Source of the DNA: Aquisphaera giovannonii
Lineage (GTDB): Bacteria; Planctomycetota; Planctomycetia; Isosphaerales; Isosphaeraceae
Assembly: GCF_008087625.1 (NCBI RefSeq)
Contig: NZ_CP042997.1
Span: forward strand, 5,084,001 to 5,148,000
Reading direction: 5' to 3'
DNA length: 64,000 bases
A model generated the notes under the pieces. That model did not search any database, was not told where the DNA came from, and saw only the letters and a list, made by a program, of their open reading frames with translations. Positions within the stretch are counted from its first letter, which is position 1; the number at the start of each line of letters is the position of its first letter. Made by a program: the position numbers and the translations under genes. Below, piece by piece: positions 52,401 to 61,046 of this stretch.

Positions 52401-53728
52401 TTCCCCCCCAGCAGGCCGGCCCAGCGGCGGCGGGGCGGGGGGGGGCCGCCGCCGATCCAGCGGCGGAGGTCGGCGGCGAGGGCGCGGCAGGAGGGGTAGC
52501 GCCGCTCCGGGCGCTTGGCCATGGCCTTCTGGCAGATGGAGGCGAGCGCCCGGGGGACCTCCGGCGCCACGGTCCGGGCCGACGGCGGCTGGTGATGGAT
52601 GGCGTGGAAGAGGACGTAGGTGGGCGGCCCGTGGAACGGGGGCCGGCCGCAGAGGAGCTCGTAGAGGACCGCCCCCAGGCTGTACTGGTCGCTGGCGGGC
52701 AGCGCGCCGTCCTGGCCCCCGCGGGCCTGCTCGGGGGCGAGGTACGCCGGGGTGCCCAGGATCCGGCCCGGCGGCAGAGGGACCTCGCCGGATTCGGGGT
52801 GGTAGGCGATCCCGAAGTCCATGAGGTAGACCTGCCCCTCGCGGTCGATCCGGACGTTCGCCGGCTTCACGTCGCGGTGGACGATCCCCCGGTCGTGGGC
52901 GTGCGCGAGCGCCTCGGCGAGCTCGGCGACGACCGCCGCGGCGGTGGCGAAGGGGACCGGGCCGGCGGCCATCCGCTCGGCCAGGCTCTGGCCCTCGACG
53001 AGGGCCATCGCGATGTAGGGCCGATCGCCCTCCCGGCCGGCCTCGTAGATCGGCACGATCCGGGGGTGGCGGAGCCTGGCGAGGACCCTCGCCTCGGCCA
53101 GGAACCGGTCGACGCCTCGGGAGCTCGGAGCGACCTCCTCGCGCGGCAGCTTGAGCGCGACCTGGCGGCGGAGCAGGGGGTCGAAGGCGCGATGGACCGT
53201 CGCGTGATGGCCCTCGCCGAGGACCTCGATCAGCTCGAACCGGCCGAGCCGCGGGACCGCGGCGATCGCCCCGCTCCCGTCCCGCCCCGGATCGGGCCCG
53301 CGCCCCGGATCGCGGTCGTCGCGGCCGAGCGGGCCGATGTAGACCTCGCCGCTCTCCTGGAGCTCCAGGGCGAGCCCGTGCCCGTGCCCAAGCCCAGGCC
53401 CAGGTCCCGGGGTCCAGGATTCCTCGGCCCTGGCGCCGAAGGCGAAGGCCAGGAACTCGCCGCTGTCGGGCCCGGGCGACGCGGGCGCCGGCCGGGCCCC
53501 GGCCGCGTCCCCCGCCGGATCGGTCGCGGCGCCCCGCCGGGCGACCGGCGACCAGCGCCGGGGCAGGGGGCCGAGCACCGTCGTCCAGCCCGAGTCCGAG
53601 GCCCCGGCGCCCGCCGCGGGGAGCTTCGTCAGGCATCGCGGGCAGCGGAAGATCCGGCCCAGCGGATCCTCCCCGAGGACCGTGGTCCGCCCGCACATGC
53701 GATTCGGGCATTGCACCATCGCGGCCAT
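52397..53728 (-). CDS. Ser/Thr protein kinase with N-terminal zinc ribbon-like motif
   Basis: The 443-residue protein opens with a possible zinc site, C7-PNRM-C12 and C29-PR-C32, then an Ala/Pro/Gly-rich linker. The kinase domain (about 165-430) is complete: glycine loop LGEGHHATVHRA, VAIK-type VALKLP, catalytic loop VHRDVKPANVRI, MDFGIAY and GTPAYLAPEQA. It has no membrane helix or C-terminal sensor, unlike many planctomycete kinases. The ATG at 53728 has GGAG 8 bases upstream. The last residues GGN and the stop codon come from the arm of the MITE-like element, so the original C-terminus may have been longer. Confidence 0.92.
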   Translation of the reverse strand: MAAMVQCPNRMCGRTTVLGEDPLGRIFRCPRCLTKLPAAGAGASDSGWTTVLGPLPRRWSPVARRGAATDPAGDAAGARPAPASPGPDSGEFLAFAFGARAEESWTPGPGPGLGHGHGLALELQESGEVYIGPLGRDDRDPGRGPDPGRDGSGAIAAVPRLGRFELIEVLGEGHHATVHRAFDPLLRRQVALKLPREEVAPSSRGVDRFLAEARVLARLRHPRIVPIYEAGREGDRPYIAMALVEGQSLAERMAAGPVPFATAAAVVAELAEALAHAHDRGIVHRDVKPANVRIDREGQVYLMDFGIAYHPESGEVPLPPGRILGTPAYLAPEQARGGQDGALPASDQYSLGAVLYELLCGRPPFHGPPTYVLFHAIHHQPPSARTVAPEVPRALASICQKAMAKRPERRYPSCRALAADLRRWIGGGPPPPRRRWAGLLGGN

Positions 53729-54242
53729 CTCGCCCTCTCCTGCATCCTCCTCCGCCCGCCCGCCCGGCGAGGGCTCCATCGCCCCGGTGCATCAGGCGAG
53801 CCGGCGACCCCATCCTACCGCCCCGCCCGGCGCCCGCCTCGCCATGCCCGGCGGGACGATGCGCGATGCGATGCGGGCATCCTTCATTCCTTCGTTGCGC
53901 AAGTATCTTTTATCATTTTGTGGACTGTATATTGGTGCCGGCGGCCCCGCAAGCGTGAAAATCGGGAGAATCCCGACGCCCGGGCGGCAAGTCCCCTAAG
54001 GCCGCCACAGCTTTCCCCGCCCGCCTCGTCCGCGCCCCCGGGCCGCGCCGCGGATGCTCGCGAGGGCCCCTGCGACGATCGCTGCATGCGGGCCCCGGGC
54101 CCCCTCGCCAAGCCCGGACGGCGCCGGGTAGAGTATCCTCAAGGAGGACGCGGCCCCGGGCCTGCCGGCCCGGTCGCGACCCCGTGCTTCCGATCCCGCC
54201 CCGCATTGGGGCGGGGCGAGTCCACGAGGGCGAAGGTCAACG
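53729..54242. other. Divergent intergenic region before trpC
   Basis: 514 bases between the kinase start (minus) and trpC. An AT-rich patch at about 53885-53935 (TATCTTTTATCATTTTGTGG) likely holds kinase and/or trpC promoter elements; no box pair fits well. I see no attenuator or leader peptide and no gene. Confidence 0.35.
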
Positions 54243-55046
54243 ATGGGGACGAGCATACTCGACGAGATCGTCGCTTCCAAGCGCCGGGAGGTCGCCTCGG
54301 CGCGGCGGTGGATGCCGCTGGAGGAGCTGGAGGCCCAGGCGGCCGAGGCGCCGCCGCCGCGGGACTTCCGCGCGGCGCTCGCGGCCCCCGGCCCGATCCG
54401 GCTGATCGCCGAGGTCAAGAAGGCCAGCCCGTCGGCCAAGGTCATCCGCGAGGACTTCGACCCGATCGCCATCGCCCGGGCGTATCAGGAGCACGGCGCG
54501 GCCTGCATCAGCGTCCTCACCGACGCCCCCTACTTCCAGGGCCACCTCTCCTACCTGGCCCGGATCCGCGCCTCGGTGGCGATCCCGCTGCTTCGCAAGG
54601 ATTTTCTCATCGATGAATATCAGGTCGTCGAGGCGAGGCTCGCGGGGGCCGACGCCGTCCTGCTGATCGCGGAGATCCTCGACGACGCGACGATGGCCGC
54701 GCTGTTGCAGCGGGCGCGGGGCCTGGGGATGGCGGCGCTGGTGGAGCTGCACGACGCGGCGAACCTGCCGCGGGTGCTGGCCTGCGGGGCCGACCTCGTG
54801 GGCATCAACAACCGCGACCTCCACGCGTTCCGGACCGACCTGGAGCACACGCTGAGGCTCCGGGACGAGGTCCCGCCGGGCGTCCTGCTCGTCAGCGAGA
54901 GCGGCATCCGCACCCGCGAGGACGTCCTCCGCCTGGAACGCGCCGGCGTCTCCGCCATCCTCGTCGGCGAGTCCCTGATGCGCTCCCCGGACGTCGGCGC
55001 CGCCGTGGACGAGATCCTCGGCCTGGGCGCCGAAGCGACGGCCTGA
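54243..55046 (+). CDS. trpC: Indole-3-glycerol phosphate synthase
   Basis: The 267-residue TIM barrel has the family motifs in place: LIAEVKKASPS at about 54-64 (catalytic Lys and phosphate loop), LLRKDFLIDEYQ at 117-127 with the catalytic lysine K119, GINNRDL and VSESGIRT. The enzyme closes the indole ring in tryptophan biosynthesis. Length is normal for a single-domain TrpC. No other trp gene is in the window, so the pathway is scattered, as often in planctomycetes. The first REP unit of the RAYT region begins 20 bases after the stop codon. Confidence 0.97.
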   Translation: MGTSILDEIVASKRREVASARRWMPLEELEAQAAEAPPPRDFRAALAAPGPIRLIAEVKKASPSAKVIREDFDPIAIARAYQEHGAACISVLTDAPYFQGHLSYLARIRASVAIPLLRKDFLIDEYQVVEARLAGADAVLLIAEILDDATMAALLQRARGLGMAALVELHDAANLPRVLACGADLVGINNRDLHAFRTDLEHTLRLRDEVPPGVLLVSESGIRTREDVLRLERAGVSAILVGESLMRSPDVGAAVDEILGLGAEATA

Positions 55047-55065
55047 AGGCGAGGGAGGGCCTTCT

Positions 55066-55407
55066 CCCCGTGGGAGCCGGCTCCGTCCGGCGACCGGGCG
55101 GGCCCGGGCCCGCGAAAGGTCCCCGTGGGAGCCGGCTCCGTCCGGCGACCGGGTGAGGCCCCGGCCGACGCGGAGGCCGAGCCACGACTCATCCGCCCGC
55201 CCCGTGGGAGCCGCCTCCGTCCGGCGACGGGAGCAGCCCCTGGTCACCGGGCATCTCCCCGTGGGAGCCGGCTCCGTCCGGCGACCGGGTGAGCCCCGGC
55301 CGACGCGGAGGCCGAGCCACGACTCATCCGCCCGCCCCGTGGGAGCCGGCTCCGTCCGGCGACCGGGTGAGCCCCGGCCGACGCGGAGGCCCCTTGGGAG
55401 CCGGCCC
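55066..55407 (+). repeat. Modular REP array, left of RAYT
   Basis: Five REP units in the forward direction at 55066, 55121, 55200 (variant GCCGCCTCCG), 55257 and 55335, and a partial one near 55390. The 32-base unit starts CCCCGTGGGAGCCGGCTCCG. Between units are three recurring linkers: A (about 48 bases, with GACGCGGAGGCCGAGCC), B (about 23, with CCCGGGCCCGCGAAAGG) and C (about 26, with CCCCTGGTCACCGGGC). The array ends at the RAYT 3' end. Confidence 0.9.
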
Positions 55408-55409
55408 AT

Positions 55410-55952
55410 TCAATCTCGAGTTCGCCAGCCCCACCACCAATCCCAGTCCAGCAGGTGCCTTCGGCTCGGGTGGGCGCTGGAGAAGGGCCAGTCCTCCGGC
55501 GCGGTGACGAGGCCTCGTCGAACGGGGTTGTACTCGAGATACTCCGCATAGGCCAGGGCCTCGTCGTCATCCCGGCAGCGATGGTCGTGGAATCCGTCGT
55601 CTTGCCAGACGGTGCCATCCAGGGCCAAGAGGTCCCGGATGCGATTCGCCGTGTAGGAGTTGGACCGCCTCAGGATCTCGGAGAGCGACGGGCCGGGCAG
55701 CAAGGTGAACAGCACGTGAAAATGCTCGGGCAGCACGACGAAGGCCAGAAGTTTGATGGACTCGCGCGTGCGGAAGTACGCCAACGAGTCGATCACGACC
55801 TCCGCCGCCACGGCTCGGGCGAGCAAGGGCCTTCGGTGTTCCGTGCACTTGCTGATGAAGTAGGTCTCCCACGGTGCGGAGACTCGTCCCTTGCGGAGAT
55901 CCCGGGAATGCGGCCGCCGGCGCATGTCAGGAGTCTCGAGATGAAGGTTCAC
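55410..55952 (-). CDS. REP-associated tyrosine transposase (RAYT)
   Basis: The 180-residue protein has the Y1/HUH hallmarks of IS200-like RAYT enzymes: the HUH pair H77-F-H79 in LPEHFHVLF, the likely nucleophile Y100 in RRSNSYTANRI, and the C-terminal NPVRRGLVTAPEDWPFSSA that marks the RAYT group. RAYTs nick and join single-stranded REP hairpins and are domesticated or slow-moving relatives of IS200/IS605 transposases. The start may be the GTG at 55952 or the ATG at 55925 (MRRRPHSRDLRKGRVS). A hairpin at 55944-55979 covers the GTG. It stands between two REP arrays pointing towards it from both sides and belongs to no operon. Confidence 0.93.
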   Translation of the reverse strand: MNLHLETPDMRRRPHSRDLRKGRVSAPWETYFISKCTEHRRPLLARAVAAEVVIDSLAYFRTRESIKLLAFVVLPEHFHVLFTLLPGPSLSEILRRSNSYTANRIRDLLALDGTVWQDDGFHDHRCRDDDEALAYAEYLEYNPVRRGLVTAPEDWPFSSAHPSRRHLLDWDWWWGWRTRD

Positions 55953-55979
55953 GGACCGACTTGGCCCCGGGTGAACCTT
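55944..55979. promoter_or_regulatory. Hairpin over the RAYT start region
   Basis: AAGGTTCAC (55944-55952) pairs with GTGAACCTT (55971-55979), 9 perfect bases and an 18-base loop. It overlaps the GTG start codon and the space before it, so it could limit translation or serve as a binding site for the transposase itself. This is inference from position only. Confidence 0.4.
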
Positions 55980-56015
55980 AGAACGAGATCACTCACCGGA
56001 TCGCCATAGGCTCAC

Positions 56016-56506
56016 CCGGTCGCCGGACGGAGCCGGCTCCCACGGGGCGGGCGGATGTGTCGTGGCTCGGCCTCCGCGTCGGCCGGGGCCTCACCCGGTC
56101 GCCGGACGGAGCCGGCTCCCACGGGGACCTTTCGCGGGCCCGGGCTCACCCGGTCGCCGGACGGAGCCGGCTCCCACGGGGAGATGCCCGGTGACCAGGG
56201 GCTGCTCCCGTCGCCGGACGGAGGCGGCTCCCACGGGGCGGGCGGATGAGTCGTGGCTCGGCCTCCGCGTCGGCCGGGGCTCACCCGGTCGCCGGACGGA
56301 GCCGGCTCCCACGGGGCGGGCGGATGAGTCGTGGCTCGGCCTCCGCGTCGGCCGGGGCCTCACCCGGTCGCCGGACGGAGCCGGCTCCCACGGGGACCTT
56401 TCGCGGGCCCGGGCTCACCCGGTCGCCGGACGGAGCCGGCTCCCACGGGGAGATGCCCGGTGACCAGGGGCTGCTCCCGTCGCCGGACGGAGCCGGCTCC
56501 CACGAG
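56016..56506 (-). repeat. Modular REP array, right of RAYT
   Basis: Eight REP units in the inverted direction, starting near 56016, 56096, 56151, 56208 (variant with GGAGGCGGCTCC), 56285, 56365, 56420 and 56478. Linkers follow the order A, B, C, A, A, B, C, with the same three linkers as on the left side. The last unit ends CCCACGAGAATT instead of CCCACGGGG. The rest of 55953-56553 holds nothing else. Confidence 0.9.
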
Positions 56507-56553
56507 AATTGGCTCTGAAGGGCGCTGTGTGGGGCCGGGGGCCCTTCCAACCT

Positions 56554-58530
56554 TCATCGCGATGCGGACGCCTCCGCGGCCTTCTCCGGGTGGATGCGGA
56601 TGAAGTGGTCGGTGAAGGGGGTGTGGGGGACGGCGTCGCGGACGGTGGGCATGTGGCAGGCGATGCAGCCGGAGCGGGGGTTCACCGGGCAGCTCGGCGC
56701 TTGGGGCGCGGCCGCCAGGTCGAATCGCCTGGACCGCCGCCTGGGGGCGGCCTTCGCCGGGGGCGGCGGCCCGGAGTTGCCGGGGTGGCAGGTCAGGCAC
56801 CGGGCCTCGTAGTGGGCCGGCGAGGTCTCGGCGTTGCGGTGGGGGTCGTGGCAGGTCACGCAGTCGAGCCGGTCGCCGCTCTCGGTGTAGCAGCGGCTCC
56901 AGGTGAGCGTCGCGCCCTGGAAGCGGACCGAGGCCGGGTCGTTGCGGTCCACCGGCTTGTTGGAAGGGGCGTGGCACTGGGCGCAGATCTTCACGACGGG
57001 CGCGCCGGAGGCCAGGGCGGGGCGGGCGATCGCCGGGTCTCGGAATCCGGCGGCGACGGCGAGCACGTGGTTGCCCCCGGGGCCGTGGCACTTCTCGCAG
57101 CCGATCGCCGGGTCGGCGGCCTCCGGGCCCGCGGCCTCGATCACGGCGCGGGGGTTCGTGACATGGCAGTCGAAGCAGCGGCGGACCTGGTCCTCGGTCT
57201 CGGGCACGCCGAGGAAGCCGACCGGGACGGGGGGATGGGGCGGCTGCCCGGCGGTCACGGCCCAGAAGGGCTCGCGGCCTCGGCCCTCGTGATACTGGGA
57301 GAGCCGCAGCTCGAACGCGCCGCCCGACGCGTCGCGGCCGACGAACGTCCGGCCCCGGTCGCCCGAGCCGAACGCGTACTGGGCGACCGCCCTGTACACC
57401 TCGCCGGCGGTCCGCGTCTCCTGCTCCAGCCGGCCGCCCGCCACGCGGAGCGTGTGCCGGACCGAGGCGTCGACCGGGTCCGGGAAGCCGGGCGGGGGGA
57501 GGGCCTCCGCCGGGAGGGCCGCCGGCGGCGAGTACGTCCTCGCGTGCCGCGAGGCGCCCTGGGCGCGGGCGATCTCCGCGTGGCATCCGGCGCACTTCGC
57601 GGCGCCGACGAAGGGCGACGGGTCGATCCGCGTCGGGTCCTCCTCGGCGAAGGGCCCCGCGGCCTCCAGCGCGGCCTTCGCCGCGGGCAGGTCCCGGCCC
57701 TGCAGGTAGGCGCGGCTGAACAGCCAGGACAGCTCCGGGTCGGCCGTCATGCCGGCGCCGGGGTGGCCGGCGCCGGAGCCGGCGGCCGGCCCGCCCGCCA
57801 GCGACCGGAGCGACTCCAGGGCATCCGCGGGCCGGCCGGCGCGGAGCCAGGCGCGGGCGAGGTCCTTGCGGAGGGCCCGCATCGGCGCCGCGCCGGCGGC
57901 CTCGGCCGGCGCGCGGTCCACGGCGATCGCCCAGGCCTCGGCGGCCCCGAGGGCGTCGTTGCGGTCGGACCGAAGCTGGCCGAGGACGCGATGGGCCTCC
58001 GCCTCCCAGCCGGGCTGGTTGGCCAGGGCCTTCGCGGCCGCCTCCGCCTCCGCCTGCCGGTTGGCCGCGAGGTCGAGCCGCATCAGGGCGGCGAGCGCCT
58101 CGGGGTAGTCCGGTTCGACCCGCAGGGCGCGGCGCCAGGTCGCGACCGCCTCGGGCCTCCTGCCGGAGCGGAGAAGCGAGAGGCCCAGGAGGTAGAAGTC
58201 CTCGGCCGCCAGCGTCGCGGGGTCGAGCCGCGTGAACAGCGACACCGCCGGCTCGTCGCGGCCGAGCCGCGCGGAGGCCTTCGCCAGCAGCCGGACGGCG
58301 GCGGGATCCTCGCCGGCCCCCCCGGCCTTCCCGGCGAGCCGCTCGCGGGCCAGCCGCGCGGCGCCTTCCCAGTCCTTCGCCGCGTAGGCCCGCTCCGCCT
58401 CCGACGTGGCGGGGCCCCGGCCGGTGCCCCGCCACCGGCCCGCGGCCGCCAGGGCCAGCGCCAGGCCGGCGACCAGGAAGGCCGCCAGGGTGAGCACTCC
58501 GCGCCGTCGATGTCGTCCGGGTGATCCCAT
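56554..58530 (-). CDS. Membrane-anchored heptaheme c-type cytochrome with TPR region
   Basis: The 658-residue protein has one N-terminal helix (VLTLAAFLVAGLALALAAAG), then TPR-like repeats (about 40-290), then seven heme-binding CxxCH sites from about residue 305: CAGCH, CFDCH, CEKCH, CAQCH, CVTCH, CLTCH and CIACH. The spacing and the CxxCH-only pattern resemble the tetra/octaheme NrfA-like or DmsE-type periplasmic cytochromes, but I cannot match a named enzyme. The heme part is expected in the periplasm. It is the last gene of the minus-strand operon ending at 56554, 76 bases after the CRTAC1 gene. Confidence 0.88.
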   Translation of the reverse strand: MGSPGRHRRRGVLTLAAFLVAGLALALAAAGRWRGTGRGPATSEAERAYAAKDWEGAARLARERLAGKAGGAGEDPAAVRLLAKASARLGRDEPAVSLFTRLDPATLAAEDFYLLGLSLLRSGRRPEAVATWRRALRVEPDYPEALAALMRLDLAANRQAEAEAAAKALANQPGWEAEAHRVLGQLRSDRNDALGAAEAWAIAVDRAPAEAAGAAPMRALRKDLARAWLRAGRPADALESLRSLAGGPAAGSGAGHPGAGMTADPELSWLFSRAYLQGRDLPAAKAALEAAGPFAEEDPTRIDPSPFVGAAKCAGCHAEIARAQGASRHARTYSPPAALPAEALPPPGFPDPVDASVRHTLRVAGGRLEQETRTAGEVYRAVAQYAFGSGDRGRTFVGRDASGGAFELRLSQYHEGRGREPFWAVTAGQPPHPPVPVGFLGVPETEDQVRRCFDCHVTNPRAVIEAAGPEAADPAIGCEKCHGPGGNHVLAVAAGFRDPAIARPALASGAPVVKICAQCHAPSNKPVDRNDPASVRFQGATLTWSRCYTESGDRLDCVTCHDPHRNAETSPAHYEARCLTCHPGNSGPPPPAKAAPRRRSRRFDLAAAPQAPSCPVNPRSGCIACHMPTVRDAVPHTPFTDHFIRIHPEKAAEASASR

Positions 58531-58606
58531 AGATCAATCGTGCCAGGATCGCGGCGGAATGTCGATGTCGCTCGACGGCCCGCGGCCCCGCGGCCCCGCG
58601 GCGGGC

Positions 58607-61006
58607 TCACCGGGCCGCGGGCGGCGGGATCGGCTTGCGGGGGATGACGCGGTATTCGGCCTTGCCCTCGGTGATCTCGATCGACTGGTCCCCCTTCACG
58701 TCGCGGAAGGTCTGCACGCCGCCGGTGCCCGGCCAGCGGACCTCCAGCGAGTCCGCCGACCTCGCCGCGCCCAGGCCGATGACCGCGGCCAGGCCGTTGC
58801 CCCCGAAGCTCGAGCCGTTGCCGACGAGCCGCAGGCGCGTGGACGGCTTGCCGTCGGGGCCGCGGACGACGGCCCGGACCTCCGCCCCGATGGCCGCGCG
58901 GTTGGAGCGGGTGCCGACCAGCTTCACGGTCAGCGAGCGGTTGGCGTTGCCGGGGTTCAGGAAGAGCTGGTTGTGCGCCTTGTCGCCGGGCGTCGCCCCG
59001 CCGGCGCCCAGGAAGATGTCGAGGTCCCCGTCGTCGTCCCAGTCGGCCATGGAGACCCCGTGGCCCTTCTGGAGGTGGCCGGTGCCGCTGGAGGGCGTCA
59101 CGTCCTCGAAGCGGGCGCCCCCGACGTTGCGGAGCAGGACGTTGGGCACGACGTAGAAGCAGGCCGGCTGGCCGGTGCCGAGGTAGGCGTCGAGATATCC
59201 GTCGTTGTCGATGTCGCCGAAGTTGGAGCCCATGACCACCCAGACCCGGTCGAGGCCCGCGTCCTTGGTGACGTCGCGGAATCCGGCCGGGCCCTCGTTG
59301 CGGTAGAGCCGCGGCCGCTCGCCGCCGCCCGCCTCATTGAGGCGGCTGCGGACGATGTCGGAGAGGGAGGAGCCGAAGCCGGTGCAGTAGATGTCCAGGC
59401 GGCCGTCGTTGTCGTAGTCCCAGAACCAGCAGGAGAAGCTGCGGATCGGCTCGGCGACGCCCAGCGTCCGGGCGACGTCGGTGAAGGTGCCGTCGCCGTT
59501 GTTGCGATAGAGGCGGTTCTCCGAGCCCGAGTTCGAGACGTAGAGGTCGATCTTGCCGTCCCCGTCGTAGTCGCCCCAGGCGGCGCCCTTGGCCCGGCGC
59601 TGGTTGGTGACGCCGGCGACCTCGGCGACGTCGGCGAAGGTGCCGTCGCCGTTGTTGCGGTAGAGGCGGCAGTAATTGCGGGCGTCGGAGTTGCCCTGGT
59701 AGCTGTAGGAGCCGGCGGACGCCCCCCCCGCGCCGGAGACGTACTCGCCGCAGGCGTAGAGGTCCAGCTTGCCGTCGTTGTCGTAGTCGCCCCAGGCGAC
59801 GGACTGGCAGGCGATCGGCGTCCCGAGCCCGGCGGCCATGGTCACGTCGTCGAAGCGGCCCTTGCCGTCATTGCGCAGGAGCGAGAGGCGGAACGGCTTC
59901 TCCCAGCCCCCCCGCATGAGGATCACGTCGAGGTCGCCGTCGTTGTCGAAGTCCGCCTGGTTGCAGTTCAGCGCGGCGACCTGGTCCTCGAGGTTGGCGT
60001 CGGTGCGCTCCTCGAAGTGGCCGTCGCCCTTGTTGAGGTAGAGGTGGCACCCCTCCTCGGGGTCGGACGTCGAGGTGAACACGTCGATGCGGCCGTCGCC
60101 GTCGAAGTCGTCGGTGATGGTGCCGCCGGCCATGTTCTCGCGCGGGTCCAGGCCGGCCGCGGGGGCGACGTTGGGGAAGCGGCCGATGGTGCCGACGGGG
60201 CCGGCCGGCTCGATCGGCACCCGCAGGTCCGGCGGGACGGCGTCGGGGTACTCGCCCAGGGTCATCGCGGCGACGCTGTAGAGCCAGCGGACGCCCAGGT
60301 CCTCGGGCCGGGCCTTCAGGTAGGCGGCGAAGTGCCGCATCGCGCCGCGGGAGCCGGCGGGGCGGGTGTGGACGACGCTGGCGGCCAGGGGGAAGATGCA
60401 GCTCTCCTCGCGGCAGCAGGCCACGCAGTTGTCCACCTCGCCGCGGCGGAGCGAGGCGACGCCCAGCAGGGCCTCGTAGTTGGCCTGCGTCAGCTCGCCG
60501 CGGTCGGGCTCCGAGTCGCGGGCGGCCTCGAACTCCTTCACGGCCTCGTCGAACTTCCCCTCGTACATGAACAGGCCGCCGATCGCCAGGTGGAGCTGGG
60601 TGACCTGGAGCGGGGCGTCGGGGCTGTCCGGCGGGACGTGGGCCAGGACGTTCCGCAGGTAGTCCACCCCGCGGCGGGCCCGGCCGCCCACGTTGGCCCG
60701 GATCGCCGGCAGCGACGCCTGGTCCGAGTCCTCGTCGGTGAACTTGACGCCGAAGAAGTAGCCGCTGTCGTCGAACCAGCCCTCGCCGTAGAGCTGCGGG
60801 GTGCCGTCGGGCCTCAGGTTCCACGGCTTCGCGGAGGGGGCCTTCGGCCTGGCCGGCGCGGCGGCCCTGGTTGAGGAGGCCGTCGCCGGCCTCGGGCGCG
60901 ACCCCTCCTCCGCGGTCGTCACGAGCACATACGAGGCCCCGGCCGCCACGGCGGCGAGCGCCGCCAGGATCAGCCCGCCGCGCAGGGCGGCCTTGAAGCT
61001 CGGCAT
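58607..61006 (-). CDS. CRTAC1 family protein with FG-GAP repeats and ASPIC/UnbV domain
   Basis: The 799-residue protein has an N-terminal membrane anchor (GGLILAALAAVAAGASYVLV), a TPR-like helical part (about 90-240; GGLFMYEGKFDEAVKEFEAA), about seven FG-GAP/VCBS repeats carrying DxDxDG calcium loops (DFDGDGRIDVF, DFDNDGDLDVILM, DYDNDGKLDLYACG, DYDGDGKIDLYVS) and a C-terminal ASPIC/UnbV domain (LEVRWPGTGGVQTFRDVKGD). Such proteins form integrin-like beta propellers on the cell surface or in the periplasm. A CxxCC cluster (CVACCREESC, about 200) is in the TPR part. It lies 40 bases after the TPR gene and 76 before the heptaheme gene. Confidence 0.92.
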   Translation of the reverse strand: MPSFKAALRGGLILAALAAVAAGASYVLVTTAEEGSRPRPATASSTRAAAPARPKAPSAKPWNLRPDGTPQLYGEGWFDDSGYFFGVKFTDEDSDQASLPAIRANVGGRARRGVDYLRNVLAHVPPDSPDAPLQVTQLHLAIGGLFMYEGKFDEAVKEFEAARDSEPDRGELTQANYEALLGVASLRRGEVDNCVACCREESCIFPLAASVVHTRPAGSRGAMRHFAAYLKARPEDLGVRWLYSVAAMTLGEYPDAVPPDLRVPIEPAGPVGTIGRFPNVAPAAGLDPRENMAGGTITDDFDGDGRIDVFTSTSDPEEGCHLYLNKGDGHFEERTDANLEDQVAALNCNQADFDNDGDLDVILMRGGWEKPFRLSLLRNDGKGRFDDVTMAAGLGTPIACQSVAWGDYDNDGKLDLYACGEYVSGAGGASAGSYSYQGNSDARNYCRLYRNNGDGTFADVAEVAGVTNQRRAKGAAWGDYDGDGKIDLYVSNSGSENRLYRNNGDGTFTDVARTLGVAEPIRSFSCWFWDYDNDGRLDIYCTGFGSSLSDIVRSRLNEAGGGERPRLYRNEGPAGFRDVTKDAGLDRVWVVMGSNFGDIDNDGYLDAYLGTGQPACFYVVPNVLLRNVGGARFEDVTPSSGTGHLQKGHGVSMADWDDDGDLDIFLGAGGATPGDKAHNQLFLNPGNANRSLTVKLVGTRSNRAAIGAEVRAVVRGPDGKPSTRLRLVGNGSSFGGNGLAAVIGLGAARSADSLEVRWPGTGGVQTFRDVKGDQSIEITEGKAEYRVIPRKPIPPPAAR

Positions 61007-61046
61007 CGCAGGTTCTCCGCAGTTGGGCCCCGCCGGGGCGGGGGCC

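Noticed and set aside
54243-55046. A trp operon around trpC
   Set aside because: No other tryptophan gene or leader peptide is present; the flanks are a kinase gene and REP DNA.
55066-56506. CRISPR array
   Set aside because: The repeated units are strong palindromes on both sides of a transposase, the linkers are themselves repeated (A, B, C), and there is no cas gene.
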